Both the position numbers and the translations under genes were made by a program. From NCBI GenBank assembly GCA_934255485.1, contig CAKQOG010000005.1:1-64000 (forward strand): DNA of 64,000 nt, read 5' to 3'. Under the pieces are notes generated by a model that was not told the DNA's origin, made no database searches, and was given only the letters and a program-made list of their open reading frames with translations. Shown one piece after another: positions 26,799-35,407 of the stretch. Numbering within the stretch: the stretch's first letter is position 1; each line of letters begins with the position of its first letter. This DNA comes from an uncultured Prevotellamassilia sp. (lineage in GTDB: Bacteria; Bacteroidota; Bacteroidia; Bacteroidales; Bacteroidaceae).

Positions 26799-27725
26799 TT
26801 AAATCCATGCTTTCCAACGGAATAGTCCATAAAATATGCCTGTAACGACTATTGATGCTATTATCACCACAGGAAAGCCCCACCACGAAGCCTCCATGCC
26901 ATTGATAAGGTTCATACCAAATATACTTGCAATGAGCGTTGGAAACATCAAGATGATGGACACTGAGGTCATTTGTTTCATCACGCCAGCCATGTTGTTG
27001 TTGATAATACTGGCATAGGTTTCCATTGTCGAGTCAAGGATGTTGGTATATATATTTGTAGTTTCGCGGGCCTGATTCATTTCAATAGTAACGTCTTCAA
27101 TAAGGTCGGCATCGAGTTCATCGACAGGAAGTTTAAACTTCAACTTCGACAATAGTGTTTCGTTACCACGAATAGAGGTAATGAAGTAAGTTAAGCTATC
27201 TTGTAGTCTTGATAGACCTATTAAGTCTTCATTATCAATTTGTCGGTCAAGATTGCGCTTGGCTTCTTCGAGCAAAACGTTTATTTGCTTTAGGCGTTTC
27301 AAGTACCATACGGCAGACGAGAGAAATAGGCGAAACACAAGGTCTACAGAGTCAGTAAAACCTTGATTACGCTTTTGTTGATACGACACAAAATCTATCA
27401 TCATGTTGGTTTCGAAATTGCATACCGTTACGCACACGCCCTTGTTTAGGATTATACCCATTGGTATTGTAGTGTGAGGAGTGCGCGATGCAACTTCTTT
27501 TACATAGGGAATACGCAAAATGATAAGCGACCAACCTTCGTCATATTCATAACGCGAACGTTCGTCTTTATCTCGAATATCGTCTAAAAAGTAATCAGGT
27601 ATTTTGAGTTCGTCTATTAAAAATGCCTCATCTTCGGGAGTTGGACATGTTACTTGCACCCAACAATCGGGTTGCCATTCGTCAATGTTTTGTAGCGTTT
27701 TGCTATAATTCCAATAAGTGCGCAT
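26799..27725 (-). CDS. corA: CorA-family magnesium/divalent cation channel
   Basis: 308 residues from the ATG at 27725; the frame runs three codons further to a TTG, which is less likely. The long cytoplasmic N-terminal domain (about 1-245) ends in a long helix. Two transmembrane helices follow, the first ending with the GMN selectivity signature (IFGMNLING), and the tail is short and basic (RWKAWI). CorA proteins form pentameric channels for Mg2+ (sometimes Co2+ or Ni2+) entry. It appears to be a single gene, 185 bases upstream of the DUF349 gene. No clear TANNTTTG box was found before it. Confidence 0.9.
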   Translation of the reverse strand: MRTYWNYSKTLQNIDEWQPDCWVQVTCPTPEDEAFLIDELKIPDYFLDDIRDKDERSRYEYDEGWSLIILRIPYVKEVASRTPHTTIPMGIILNKGVCVTVCNFETNMMIDFVSYQQKRNQGFTDSVDLVFRLFLSSAVWYLKRLKQINVLLEEAKRNLDRQIDNEDLIGLSRLQDSLTYFITSIRGNETLLSKLKFKLPVDELDADLIEDVTIEMNQARETTNIYTNILDSTMETYASIINNNMAGVMKQMTSVSIILMFPTLIASIFGMNLINGMEASWWGFPVVIIASIVVTGIFYGLFRWKAWI

Positions 27726-28046
27726 AAAAAACAAGTCTTTGTTGCTAAGGTGTGAATTACATCGGTTATTAGCACATGTATGTTAGAGCATACCATGTGT
27801 TTGTTTCAACACAATAAAGTAAGTCGCACCTATGGCATAGCACTTTGCTGCAACTTGTTTAGTGTTGGACAAAAACCTCTGTATCCGCGTGATAGTCGTC
27901 CATTTAGGAATAAATTTTATACTTATTTATGAAGCAACAAGCACTTCAATCTTGTTACTCCTTGTAAAGTTTTGTAATATTTGGCAAAAGTACGAAAAAA
28001 GTCGATAATACACGTATTACCGACTTTTTTTGATGCTAAAGTTGTG
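27726..28046. other. Intergenic region without a gene
   Basis: About 320 AT-rich bases between corA and the HMA-protein gene. Apart from the terminator at 27995-28031, no gene, RNA, repeat or convincing promoter is seen, although corA must be transcribed from here. Confidence 0.6.
27995..28031 (-). terminator. Terminator of the copper operon
   Basis: GTCGATAATA and TATTACCGAC form a 10-bp stem with one mismatch around CACG, flanked by A6 and T7. It lies 16 bases past the stop of the exported HMA protein and can act in both directions. Confidence 0.9.
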
Positions 28047-28379
28047 TTACATTTTGCATTTTGCTGCTGAACCATCAGCCTCAATCTTTTCGTTTTCTTT
28101 CACAGTGCGTGCGTCGTAACCAATCTTTTTGAATGCTTTCAAGATGGTTTCAATGCTTGTTTTGTCAGCATCGTATTTGATTGTTACAGTTTGGTTAGGC
28201 ACATTGGTTTGGATGTCTTTTATGCCCTTTACAAAGCGAAGGTTCTTTTTTATCTTTGTCTCACAGTTGATGCAATGCATCTGTGGTTGTGTTGTAAAAA
28301 TGGTTGTTTTGATGTCTTTGGCAAGTGCTACAGAGGTGCCAAGGCCCATCATTAAGAAGAATGATAATAACTTTTTCAT
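28047..28379 (-). CDS. Exported heavy-metal-associated (HMA) domain protein, putative copper chaperone
   Basis: 110 residues: a signal peptide (residues 1-20, MKKLLSF…SVALA) followed by a single HMA ferredoxin-like domain with the metal-binding motif MHCINC. A further C-terminal cysteine follows (AAKCKM). The signal puts this metal-binding domain in the periplasm, unlike the usual cytoplasmic CopZ. It is the last gene of the copper operon, 27 bases after copA, so it likely receives Cu(I) exported by CopA or delivers it to another periplasmic site. Binding of Cu(I) is inferred from the motif and neighbours. Confidence 0.88.
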   Translation of the reverse strand: MKKLLSFFLMMGLGTSVALAKDIKTTIFTTQPQMHCINCETKIKKNLRFVKGIKDIQTNVPNQTVTIKYDADKTSIETILKAFKKIGYDARTVKENEKIEADGSAAKCKM

Positions 28380-28406
28380 AATGAAATATGTTGTTTTAAT
28401 AACGTG

Positions 28407-30662
28407 TTACAACTTTGCGTAGGCAGAGCGTAAGGAGTTGAGTACCACGCTCACACTGCTCATAGCCATAGCTGCACCTGCTATCATTGGATTGAGCATA
28501 CAACCTGTTAAGGGATAAAGCACACCCGCTGCTATAGGCACACTGATAGCATTGTATATAAATGCCCAAAATAGGTTTTGCCTAATGGTGCGCATGGTGC
28601 GTTGCGACAGATGAATGGCTTGTGGGAGTCTTTCAAGGTTGGATGTAAGTAGCGTAATCATAGCTGTGTTAATGGCTATATCGCTGCCCTGTCCCATTGC
28701 CACACTCAAGTTGGCTTGTGCCAAAGCCGCACTATCGTTAATGCCGTCGCCCACCATTGCCACACACTTTCCTTGTGCCTGCAGTTGCTTTATAAATGTA
28801 GCTTTATCAGCGGGTAGCATTTGAGCATCAACGTGCGTTATACCCACTTGATTGGCTATAACCGATGCAGAACGTTGGTTGTCTCCTGTGAGCATATAGG
28901 GGGTAATACCCATTGCTTTCAGTTGGGCTATAGCCTTGGCAGATGTTGGCTTCACTTCATCGTTGATGGCAAGCATTGCAAGCACTTGCTGCTTATTAGC
29001 CATTACCACAATGGTATGGGCTGCTTGCATCCATTGGTCGAGTAATTGCTGCTGTTGTGGAGTAAAGATAATATTATTATGCTTTATCCACGCTACGTTG
29101 CCTACAAAATATTCGCTGCTATTATACACTCCTTGCACACCACTACCTGCAACCGACTGGAAGTTGGATATTTCTACCATATGTGCCGAATTCAGATACT
29201 TGCAGACAGCATTGGCTAATGGGTGTTGCGACTGCTTTTCGAGCGAGAATAGCACGTTCTCGGCCTCTTGTTCGCCAGCAAACCAAGTGTCTTCTACTTG
29301 TGGTTTACCTTGGGTGATAGTGCCTGTTTTGTCAAGCACCACTGCATCAACCTTTTGTGCCGACTCAAGGCAACTTGCATCTTTTATTAATATACCTTTC
29401 TTTGCTCCATGTCCCATGCCTACAATGATTGCAGTGGGCGTGGCAAGACCCAACGAGCAAGGGCAGGCTATAACTAACACCGATACCATTGAGATTAAGC
29501 CATGCGTTAGTCCGGCATGAGGGTCGAGCGTTAGCCAGCAAACAAAGCTCAACAAGGCTATAGCAATAATTGTAGGAACAAACCAAGCTGCTATTTTGTC
29601 TACCAACGACTGTATGGGCACTCTGCTGCCTTGAGCCTCTTGTACCATACGAATGATTTGCGCCAAAAGGGTGTCGGTGGGTGCCTTTTCTGCTTTGTAA
29701 TGTAGCACACCATTCTCGTTGATAGTTCCTGCCATTACTTTGCTACCTATGGTTTTGGTTATAGCCACGGGTTCGCCACTAAGCATACTTTCGTCTACAT
29801 TTGATGTGCCCCATGTTACGCTGCCATCAACTGCTATACGCTCGCCAGGACGCACCATTATCACGTCACCTATGGCCACCGCCGAGAGTTTTTTGGCACG
29901 CTCTGCACCATTGGGAAACACCACCATCACCTCCTTTGGTTGCAACTGCATAAGTTGCTCTATAGCACGGCTGGTGCGATGTTTGGCTCTTGTTTCGAGC
30001 AGTCTGCCCAACAAAATAAATGCGGTGATAACACCCACACTATCGAAGTATAAGTGGGGCATCATGCCACGACTAACAAACCATTGTGGGAAAAACAAAT
30101 TGAAGAAGCTATATGCGTAAGACACACTTATGCTCAAGGCTACAAGCGTATCCATATTGGCTGTATGGTGCTTTAGGAGTTTCCATGCGGGGGCATAAAA
30201 CGCTCTGCCATACTTGTAGAGCGAAAAACTGGCTATGAAAAACACCAATATTTCTTGTCCCGAAAACAAATGCTGAAACACACTGAGCAGGAATAAAGGC
30301 ACGGCTGTTAGCGTGGCTCCTATGGCTCTGTGCTTGGCGGTCGCATAGGTTTCATCGTAGTTTGCTGGTGCTGCAGATTGCGCTTTTTCTGTTTCGTGTT
30401 GGGCTGTTATTTCTTCATCAATAACGAGTTCAAAGCCTATACGGTCTACTGCTTTTTGCAAATTTTGAGGCGAACATTTTTGTGGATTGAAGGTAACTTT
30501 CGCATTGTTCATTGGCAAATTTACATTTACCTCTTTCACCCCCTCTACCCTACTCAAGGCTTTGGTTACATGGGCTGAGCACGAAGCGCAACTCATGCCC
30601 TTTACGGGATAAGTGTGAGTTTCTACACGCTCACTTGTATGTTGATTAGCTTGTTCGTTCAT
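28407..30662 (-). CDS. copA: Copper-translocating P1B-type ATPase
   Basis: A 751-residue inner-membrane pump. One N-terminal HMA domain carries GMSCASC (Cys25, Cys28). Eight transmembrane helices are expected; the translocation motif CPC lies near residues 399-401 in IACPCSLGLATP, the phosphorylated aspartate near 441 in DKTGTIT, and the hinge motif is MVGDGINDSAAL. The CPC motif and the C-terminal Asn and Met-x-x-Ser-Ser residues in the last two helices (YNAISVP, MAMSSVSVV) mark the Cu(I)/Ag(I)-exporting class. It sits between a TonB receptor 10 bases upstream and the exported HMA protein 27 bases downstream, forming one transcript. Confidence 0.95.
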   Translation of the reverse strand: MNEQANQHTSERVETHTYPVKGMSCASCSAHVTKALSRVEGVKEVNVNLPMNNAKVTFNPQKCSPQNLQKAVDRIGFELVIDEEITAQHETEKAQSAAPANYDETYATAKHRAIGATLTAVPLFLLSVFQHLFSGQEILVFFIASFSLYKYGRAFYAPAWKLLKHHTANMDTLVALSISVSYAYSFFNLFFPQWFVSRGMMPHLYFDSVGVITAFILLGRLLETRAKHRTSRAIEQLMQLQPKEVMVVFPNGAERAKKLSAVAIGDVIMVRPGERIAVDGSVTWGTSNVDESMLSGEPVAITKTIGSKVMAGTINENGVLHYKAEKAPTDTLLAQIIRMVQEAQGSRVPIQSLVDKIAAWFVPTIIAIALLSFVCWLTLDPHAGLTHGLISMVSVLVIACPCSLGLATPTAIIVGMGHGAKKGILIKDASCLESAQKVDAVVLDKTGTITQGKPQVEDTWFAGEQEAENVLFSLEKQSQHPLANAVCKYLNSAHMVEISNFQSVAGSGVQGVYNSSEYFVGNVAWIKHNNIIFTPQQQQLLDQWMQAAHTIVVMANKQQVLAMLAINDEVKPTSAKAIAQLKAMGITPYMLTGDNQRSASVIANQVGITHVDAQMLPADKATFIKQLQAQGKCVAMVGDGINDSAALAQANLSVAMGQGSDIAINTAMITLLTSNLERLPQAIHLSQRTMRTIRQNLFWAFIYNAISVPIAAGVLYPLTGCMLNPMIAGAAMAMSSVSVVLNSLRSAYAKL

Positions 30663-30672
30663 TGTATTTTTT

Positions 30673-32700
30673 TTAGTATTGTATTCTTATTCCGGCATAA
30701 GCCATGGCTCCATGCACGGGGCCCCATACTTGTGTGGCATCAAACTTTTCGCTCCAAGGATTTTGCGCATTGAGTATAGGCGTTTTTTGCTTGTAATTGG
30801 TGAAATTTTCGCCTCCAACGTATATACTAAAGTGTCTGAACCAACGCGTAATTTGCGCATTGAGTTGTGCATAAGCGGGAAAGCGCGACGACACATCTTC
30901 GCCATTAGTTAGTCGGCGTCCACCGCCATTGAGTTGGGCGGTTACATCGAATTGCCAAAGTTCGAGCGGTGTTTTATAAGAGGCTGTTAGCAAACCTTTG
31001 TAGCGATTGGTAAAGGGCTTTTCTTGCACACGGCCGCCTGTGTATTGTCGCACAAAATTGTATCTGTAAGCGGCAGTTAGCGTCATGCCTCTAAAGAGCG
31101 TATAGGTGGCTTCGGCTTGGAGCGTATGCGAGTAGCTGCGATGACCATTCAAGTTGTGCACATAGATGTGTGCATTGTCGGCATCGTAATCTACCACCAC
31201 TTGCTCATTAAAGTTTGTAAAATAATACTCTAAGTTAAAGTCGAGTATGTGTCCACCTAAGGGCATTTTATATTGCATGCTTGCGCCATAGTTCCATGCT
31301 CGCTCTTGCTTTAGAGGGTTTATAACCAATTGGCGGTTACTTGCCAATAGGTAGTTGTGCTCTGCCAACGCATGCACTGTGCGATAACCCTCGCCAGCCG
31401 ATAAACGGATATTAAAGGAATTGTTTGGCGCATACTTTACGTGAAAACGTGGGGTAACAAATGTGCCATACACCGAACTGTGGTCGGCACGTAGGCCTGC
31501 CATAGCCACAAGTTTGTCGTTGAGGTTATAGGTGTATTGCGCATAAATGCCAGGGGTTGTTTCGCGCTCTTTATTGCGTGTTGGCGTTTCATCAACAGCA
31601 TGCACTAACCGATATGCTTGGTTGTAGTAATCATGATTGAGGCTCAATCCCGTTGAAATGCTATGATATTGGGTAAAATTAGTTTCAAACATCAGCGAGG
31701 CATATCCCGCTTTCTGCGTAACGTTGTATAGGCGATCACCATAAGTGGCATCGGCATCGTGGTAGTTGCCCGATAAGATTAAAGCAAAATTTGTGCCCTT
31801 CTCTTTGTTTAAGATAAATGCGTTTTTGGCAAATGCTGTAAAACGAGTGGTCTGCATATCTATATCGTAGCGCTTGGCACCGTGGTGAGTAACTGCATGT
31901 TGAGTTTGTCCACCCTCTCTTTTCTCAGACAAACCGCTCACGGCTGCCTGAAAGATGTAGTTATCGCCCACCCAAGCCCAGCGGTTCATGGCATTTACTT
32001 GTCTAACCTTTGGCTTGTCAAGAAAGCCGTCGTGGTTTTCGTCATGATGGGCAAAATTGTCTTCGTAGTGTGCCAAGATGCCAGTGCTCAGTTGGGGCTT
32101 TTTGTTGAAATGCACATTGCCATCAAAGTTGGCCTCTATGCGGCTTTTACTATCGCCATAAAGGTTAAGTTCGAACGAAGGAGTGGCTTGGGGCTTTTTA
32201 TATTCCACATTGATTTGTCCCGTTATGCTCTCATAACCATTCTTTACCGAAGCACTGCCTTTCGACACTTGTATGCTCTGCATCCAGGGGCCAGGTACAT
32301 AGCCTAAGCCATAAGGCGAGGCTGCACCACGAAAGTCGGGTATGTTTTCGGTGAGCATCTGCACATAGCTACCCGCCAAGCCTAAAAGCTTTATTTGTTT
32401 AGCTCCCGTGGCTGCATCGCTATAGCTCACATCAACCGATGGGTTGGTGGTAAAACTTTCGCCAAGGTTGCAACATGCGGCCTTAAAGAGTTCGGTGCGC
32501 GATAGTACAAAACCATTTTCGGGACCTGTGAGCTTTGAAACAGGCTTTCGCTTTGCCACCACTTGTGCTTGGTTCAAGTCTTTCTCCTTGGTTGGCACAC
32601 TGTCTGTGTCAATGTTTTGAGCATTGGCTGTAGCGGCATAAAGCAAAAGAAAAGCCCCACTTATCAGTCGTTTGTGGTAAAATGTTGCATGCTTTTCCAT
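30673..32700 (-). CDS. TonB-dependent outer-membrane receptor of the copper operon
   Basis: A 675-residue receptor. Signal peptide (about residues 1-27, ending TANA|Q), then a plug domain directly, without the Ig-like regulatory domain typical of SusC/Oar proteins, and a 22-strand barrel ending YAGIRIQY. Possible metal ligands include a Cys pair early in the plug (FKAACCNLGESF) and a His/Asp-rich barrel segment (HYEDNFAHHDENHDGF). It is the first gene of an operon with copA and the exported HMA protein, with only a 10-base gap before copA, so a role in copper handling at the outer membrane is inferred. Whether it imports copper, a copper chelate or something else is open. Confidence 0.87.
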   Translation of the reverse strand: MEKHATFYHKRLISGAFLLLYAATANAQNIDTDSVPTKEKDLNQAQVVAKRKPVSKLTGPENGFVLSRTELFKAACCNLGESFTTNPSVDVSYSDAATGAKQIKLLGLAGSYVQMLTENIPDFRGAASPYGLGYVPGPWMQSIQVSKGSASVKNGYESITGQINVEYKKPQATPSFELNLYGDSKSRIEANFDGNVHFNKKPQLSTGILAHYEDNFAHHDENHDGFLDKPKVRQVNAMNRWAWVGDNYIFQAAVSGLSEKREGGQTQHAVTHHGAKRYDIDMQTTRFTAFAKNAFILNKEKGTNFALILSGNYHDADATYGDRLYNVTQKAGYASLMFETNFTQYHSISTGLSLNHDYYNQAYRLVHAVDETPTRNKERETTPGIYAQYTYNLNDKLVAMAGLRADHSSVYGTFVTPRFHVKYAPNNSFNIRLSAGEGYRTVHALAEHNYLLASNRQLVINPLKQERAWNYGASMQYKMPLGGHILDFNLEYYFTNFNEQVVVDYDADNAHIYVHNLNGHRSYSHTLQAEATYTLFRGMTLTAAYRYNFVRQYTGGRVQEKPFTNRYKGLLTASYKTPLELWQFDVTAQLNGGGRRLTNGEDVSSRFPAYAQLNAQITRWFRHFSIYVGGENFTNYKQKTPILNAQNPWSEKFDATQVWGPVHGAMAYAGIRIQY

Positions 32701-32751
32701 GTTTCGTCGTGTGTAATAGGTGTTTAGTATTTATGTCTTTTATTCTGAGTG

Positions 32752-32759
32752 CAAAGTTA
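32752..32759 (-). promoter_or_regulatory. -7 box of the copper operon
   Basis: TAACTTTG on the minus strand, 52 bases before the ATG of the TonB receptor. No obvious copper-regulator operator was recognised around it. Confidence 0.5.
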
Positions 32760-32886
32760 GTGTAGATGCCATGCATAAGCGTTATACAATTTTGTAAAAA
32801 CGTTGCATCAAAAGGTGTGCTTGCAACATCATCTCTTTGATTAAAAAGCATCAAAACGGGATTATTGTTACGCTATAATAGGGCAC

Positions 32887-33030
32887 AAGTTGTGTAAGAA
32901 TGCGCTTATTGTTTGCTCATTGCGGTCGGAATGAGCATTCATTGCGGTCGGAATGAGCATTCACTGCGGTCGGAATGAACATTCACTGCGGTCGGAATGA
33001 ACAAACTATAAGCGCATCTTTACACAACTT
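32887..33030. repeat. Four 22-bp tandem repeats enclosed by a long inverted repeat
   Basis: The unit core TGCGGTCGGAATGA starts at 32921, 32943, 32965 and 32987, an exact 22-bp period. Each unit has a small CATTC/GAATG dyad. The array is bracketed by an imperfect inverted repeat of about 26-29 bases (32890-32915 and 33002-33027, three mismatches in 26, containing TGCGCTTAT and AAGCGCA). The whole could fold as one large hairpin with the repeats in its head. It lies between the divergent copper and ABC operons. No gene is seen in the 610-base gap. Confidence 0.85.
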
Positions 33031-33161
33031 TGAGCGCATTCTTGCCAAACAATAATGCGGTTATTTACAAAAGTGCATGCAACTATGCCATACCAACAGA
33101 GGGCGAATTGCTCTTGACACCATACAATCTCTTAAAACACCTACTTTTGAGGGGGTAAAAT

Positions 33162-33185
33162 GGTGTAATAGCAAAATATTACACC
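33162..33185. promoter_or_regulatory. Perfect 9-bp inverted repeat upstream of the ABC operon promoter
   Basis: GGTGTAATA, six bases (GCAAAA), then TATTACACC. It ends 27 bases before the -33 box. It could be a second operator or a weak terminator; there is no gene end close enough to favour the latter. Confidence 0.4.
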
Positions 33186-33211
33186 TAAAAAGCTATTTTT
33201 CTTCTTTTTTA

Positions 33212-33243
33212 TTTGGAGTGTATGGATATGTTACATATATTTG
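33212..33243 (+). promoter_or_regulatory. Promoter of the ABC/GntR/receptor operon
   Basis: TTTG (33212-33215), 20 bases, then TATATTTG (33236-33243). This is a complete match to the Bacteroidota consensus and gives a leader of about 60 bases. Confidence 0.75.
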
Positions 33244-33244
33244 C

Positions 33245-33268
33245 AGTGTCATACTTAAGTAGTACACT
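33245..33268 (+). promoter_or_regulatory. Probable GntR operator overlapping the transcription start
   Basis: A 24-base palindrome, AGTGT-NN-TACTTAAGTA-NN-ACACT, matching its own complement at 20 of 24 positions. It begins one base after the -7 box, the classical position for a repressor site. The obvious candidate ligand is the YtrA-like GntR protein encoded third in the operon, implying autoregulation. Confidence 0.6.
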
Positions 33269-33310
33269 ATTAAACCATAAAAACAATCATCATTTCAAAA
33301 CAGCGTTATC

Positions 33311-34147
33311 ATGATTAAAATTCAAAATATCAACTTTAGCTATGGCAGTAAGCAGCCTATGGTATTCAGCGATTTCTCTTTAAACATTCTGCCTGGTAAG
33401 ATATATGGGTTATTGGGCAAAAACGGAACTGGCAAAAGCACACTGCTTTACTTGATAAGCGGATTGCTACGTGCAGACAAAGGGTGCATAGAATGCAACG
33501 AAATGGATGTAACGAAACGCCAACCAGCATTGCTCGAAAACATATTCATCGTGCCCGAAGAGTTCGACCTTCCTAACGTTACGATGAAAAGATACGTTAG
33601 CATAAATGCTGGCTTTTATCCTAACTTTAGCGAAGATGTGCTATACGAATGCTTAAAGGACTTTGAACTGCCTACAAACTTGCGACTTGGCAGCCTTTCG
33701 ATGGGACAAAAAAAGAAGGCTTTTATGAGTTTTGCACTTGCTACAGGCACGCAGTATTTGCTTATGGACGAACCTACCAATGGGTTAGACATCCCTTCGA
33801 AAAGCTTGTTCCGTAAAGTAGTATCGAAAAATATGACCGACGAGCGCACTATTGTTATCTCTACTCATCAGGTGCGCGACGTGGAGATGCTTATAGACCA
33901 TGTGGTGATGCTCGAAGGTTCAAAACTACTACTCAACCGCACTATTGCAGATATTTGCAGTGCTATTCGATTTGAAGAACGCACCATTGGCGAGCCGCTC
34001 GACGATGCACTCTATGTGCAACCATCTATGCGTGGTAACACCGTGATTGTGGAAAACCACGATGAAAATAACGACACATCTATAAACCTTGAAATGCTCT
34101 TCAACTGTGCCGAAACAGGCAAGTTGCCAAAGAGTCTTACAATGTAA
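33311..34147 (+). CDS. ABC transporter ATP-binding protein
   Basis: A 278-residue cytoplasmic ATPase. Walker A is GLLGKNGTGKST, the signature is LSMGQKKKA, Walker B is YLLMDEPTNGLD, and the switch histidine is in ISTHQ. It resembles the drug/lantibiotic-export and YtrB-type ATPases. It is the first gene of a four-gene operon, 23 bases before the permease gene. The regulator in the same operon is of the type that often controls such antibiotic- or envelope-stress-responsive transporters. The substrate is not known. Confidence 0.93.
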   Translation: MIKIQNINFSYGSKQPMVFSDFSLNILPGKIYGLLGKNGTGKSTLLYLISGLLRADKGCIECNEMDVTKRQPALLENIFIVPEEFDLPNVTMKRYVSINAGFYPNFSEDVLYECLKDFELPTNLRLGSLSMGQKKKAFMSFALATGTQYLLMDEPTNGLDIPSKSLFRKVVSKNMTDERTIVISTHQVRDVEMLIDHVVMLEGSKLLLNRTIADICSAIRFEERTIGEPLDDALYVQPSMRGNTVIVENHDENNDTSINLEMLFNCAETGKLPKSLTM

Positions 34148-34170
34148 TCACCTCAAACAATTAAACAATT

Positions 34171-35007
34171 ATGAACAACTTTAACATACACCGATTTGGC
34201 AAACTATTGCGATACGATATTATCAGCAACTATCGCTTTTATCTCGTTCAGATATTAGGCATTTTCCTGTGGCATTTCTTCAGTCAGTTAGGCATTGTTT
34301 ACTTTTCTACACGCTATTGGGATCATAATCCTGCATCCTATAGTTCTTTGCCTATAGACGCTGTTACTTCCACTTGCATTACTGCCTACTTTGCTATTTC
34401 ATTTCTGCTTCTTGTAGCTATGATGGCACGCACGTTTTCGGTGTTGAGCACTAAACCCAAACGCATTAGCTACTTGATGCTACCGGCATCGAACCTTGAA
34501 AAGTTCGTATCGAGGTTGCTTATTTACTCTGTAGGTTTTATTATTATCAATCCGCTGGTGTTTGTCGTTGCCGACGTGTTACGTGCAGTGGCTTTAGTAG
34601 CTATGCCCGTGCATTTGCCACTTGTGTTTACTGCTATTCCCACATTCATTAGCAATATCATACTAGAGTCTTGTAGTTTCTATACACATGGAGTGGCAGA
34701 AGTTGGCCAATTTAAGTTTTACTACTATATGCTCTATTTTGCATGTTTCTGTCTCTTTAACTGCATGATATATGTGCTTGGCAGCTTGTATTTCAAAAAG
34801 AATGCATTTCTTAAAACAACGGCTATCATGATGCTTGTTGGATTTATCATCGCCAACATTCTGCCTATGAGTATGGTAGACTACGATGGCAAGCATGGTT
34901 ACTTTGGAGGTATGATATATTTGACATTGTTCGTGGCAATTTTACTACTTTGCTACCGCAAGTTTACACGCACTACTGTAATAAAAAAGAAACTTTGGCG
35001 CATATAA
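34171..35007 (+). CDS. Integral membrane protein, probable ABC permease
   Basis: 278 residues with about six hydrophobic segments and no recognised motif. It is placed between the ABC ATPase and the GntR gene (23 and 13 bases), which together with its size identifies it as the likely permease partner. The sequence itself is poorly conserved, as is usual for this class. Confidence 0.8.
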   Translation: MNNFNIHRFGKLLRYDIISNYRFYLVQILGIFLWHFFSQLGIVYFSTRYWDHNPASYSSLPIDAVTSTCITAYFAISFLLLVAMMARTFSVLSTKPKRISYLMLPASNLEKFVSRLLIYSVGFIIINPLVFVVADVLRAVALVAMPVHLPLVFTAIPTFISNIILESCSFYTHGVAEVGQFKFYYYMLYFACFCLFNCMIYVLGSLYFKKNAFLKTTAIMMLVGFIIANILPMSMVDYDGKHGYFGGMIYLTLFVAILLLCYRKFTRTTVIKKKLWRI

Positions 35008-35020
35008 TGAACAAAACTAT

Positions 35021-35407
35021 ATGGCATTTGACGAGGAAAGACCTATTTACATACAAATAGCTGAACGTATGTGCGACGAAATTCTCTCTGACACGTATAA
35101 AGTGGGCGAAAGGATACCGGGCGTACGCGAATATTCTGCCTTGCTCGAAGTAAACGTGAACACCACCGTAAAGTCGTACGACTTATTAGCTAAAAAGAAC
35201 ATCATATTTATGAAAAGAGGTTTGGGCTACTATGTTGCAGACAATGCTCCTCAACTTATTAAAGAAGAGCGAAAGCTACACTTCTCTACCAACATTCTGC
35301 CAAGAATTTTTGGGCAAATGAAACTCTTAGGTATATCGTTTGAAGATGTGGAAAAGGAGTGGAAAACTTTTCTGAATAACGACAAAACAAAAAATGAAAA
35401 TACATAA
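35021..35407 (+). CDS. GntR-family transcriptional regulator, YtrA-like
   Basis: 128 residues: an N-terminal winged helix (about 8-75; PIYIQIAERMCDEIL, then VREYSALLEVNVNTTVKSYD as the recognition region) followed by a short helical tail of about 50 residues. This is the size and layout of the YtrA subfamily, which lacks the large ligand-binding domain. YtrA-type proteins repress adjacent ABC operons. Its position in the operon and the palindrome over the operon's start site (33245-33268) support autorepression. Its last 14 bases overlap the start of the receptor gene, implying translational coupling. Confidence 0.9.
   Translation: MAFDEERPIYIQIAERMCDEILSDTYKVGERIPGVREYSALLEVNVNTTVKSYDLLAKKNIIFMKRGLGYYVADNAPQLIKEERKLHFSTNILPRIFGQMKLLGISFEDVEKEWKTFLNNDKTKNENT

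Noticed and set aside
32887..33030. The 22-bp repeats as a CRISPR array
   Set aside because: Units are contiguous, with no unique spacers between repeats, and no cas genes are present.
33077..33262. A 61-codon frame between the copper and ABC operons
   Set aside because: It spans the promoter and operator of the ABC operon and has no recognisable protein features.
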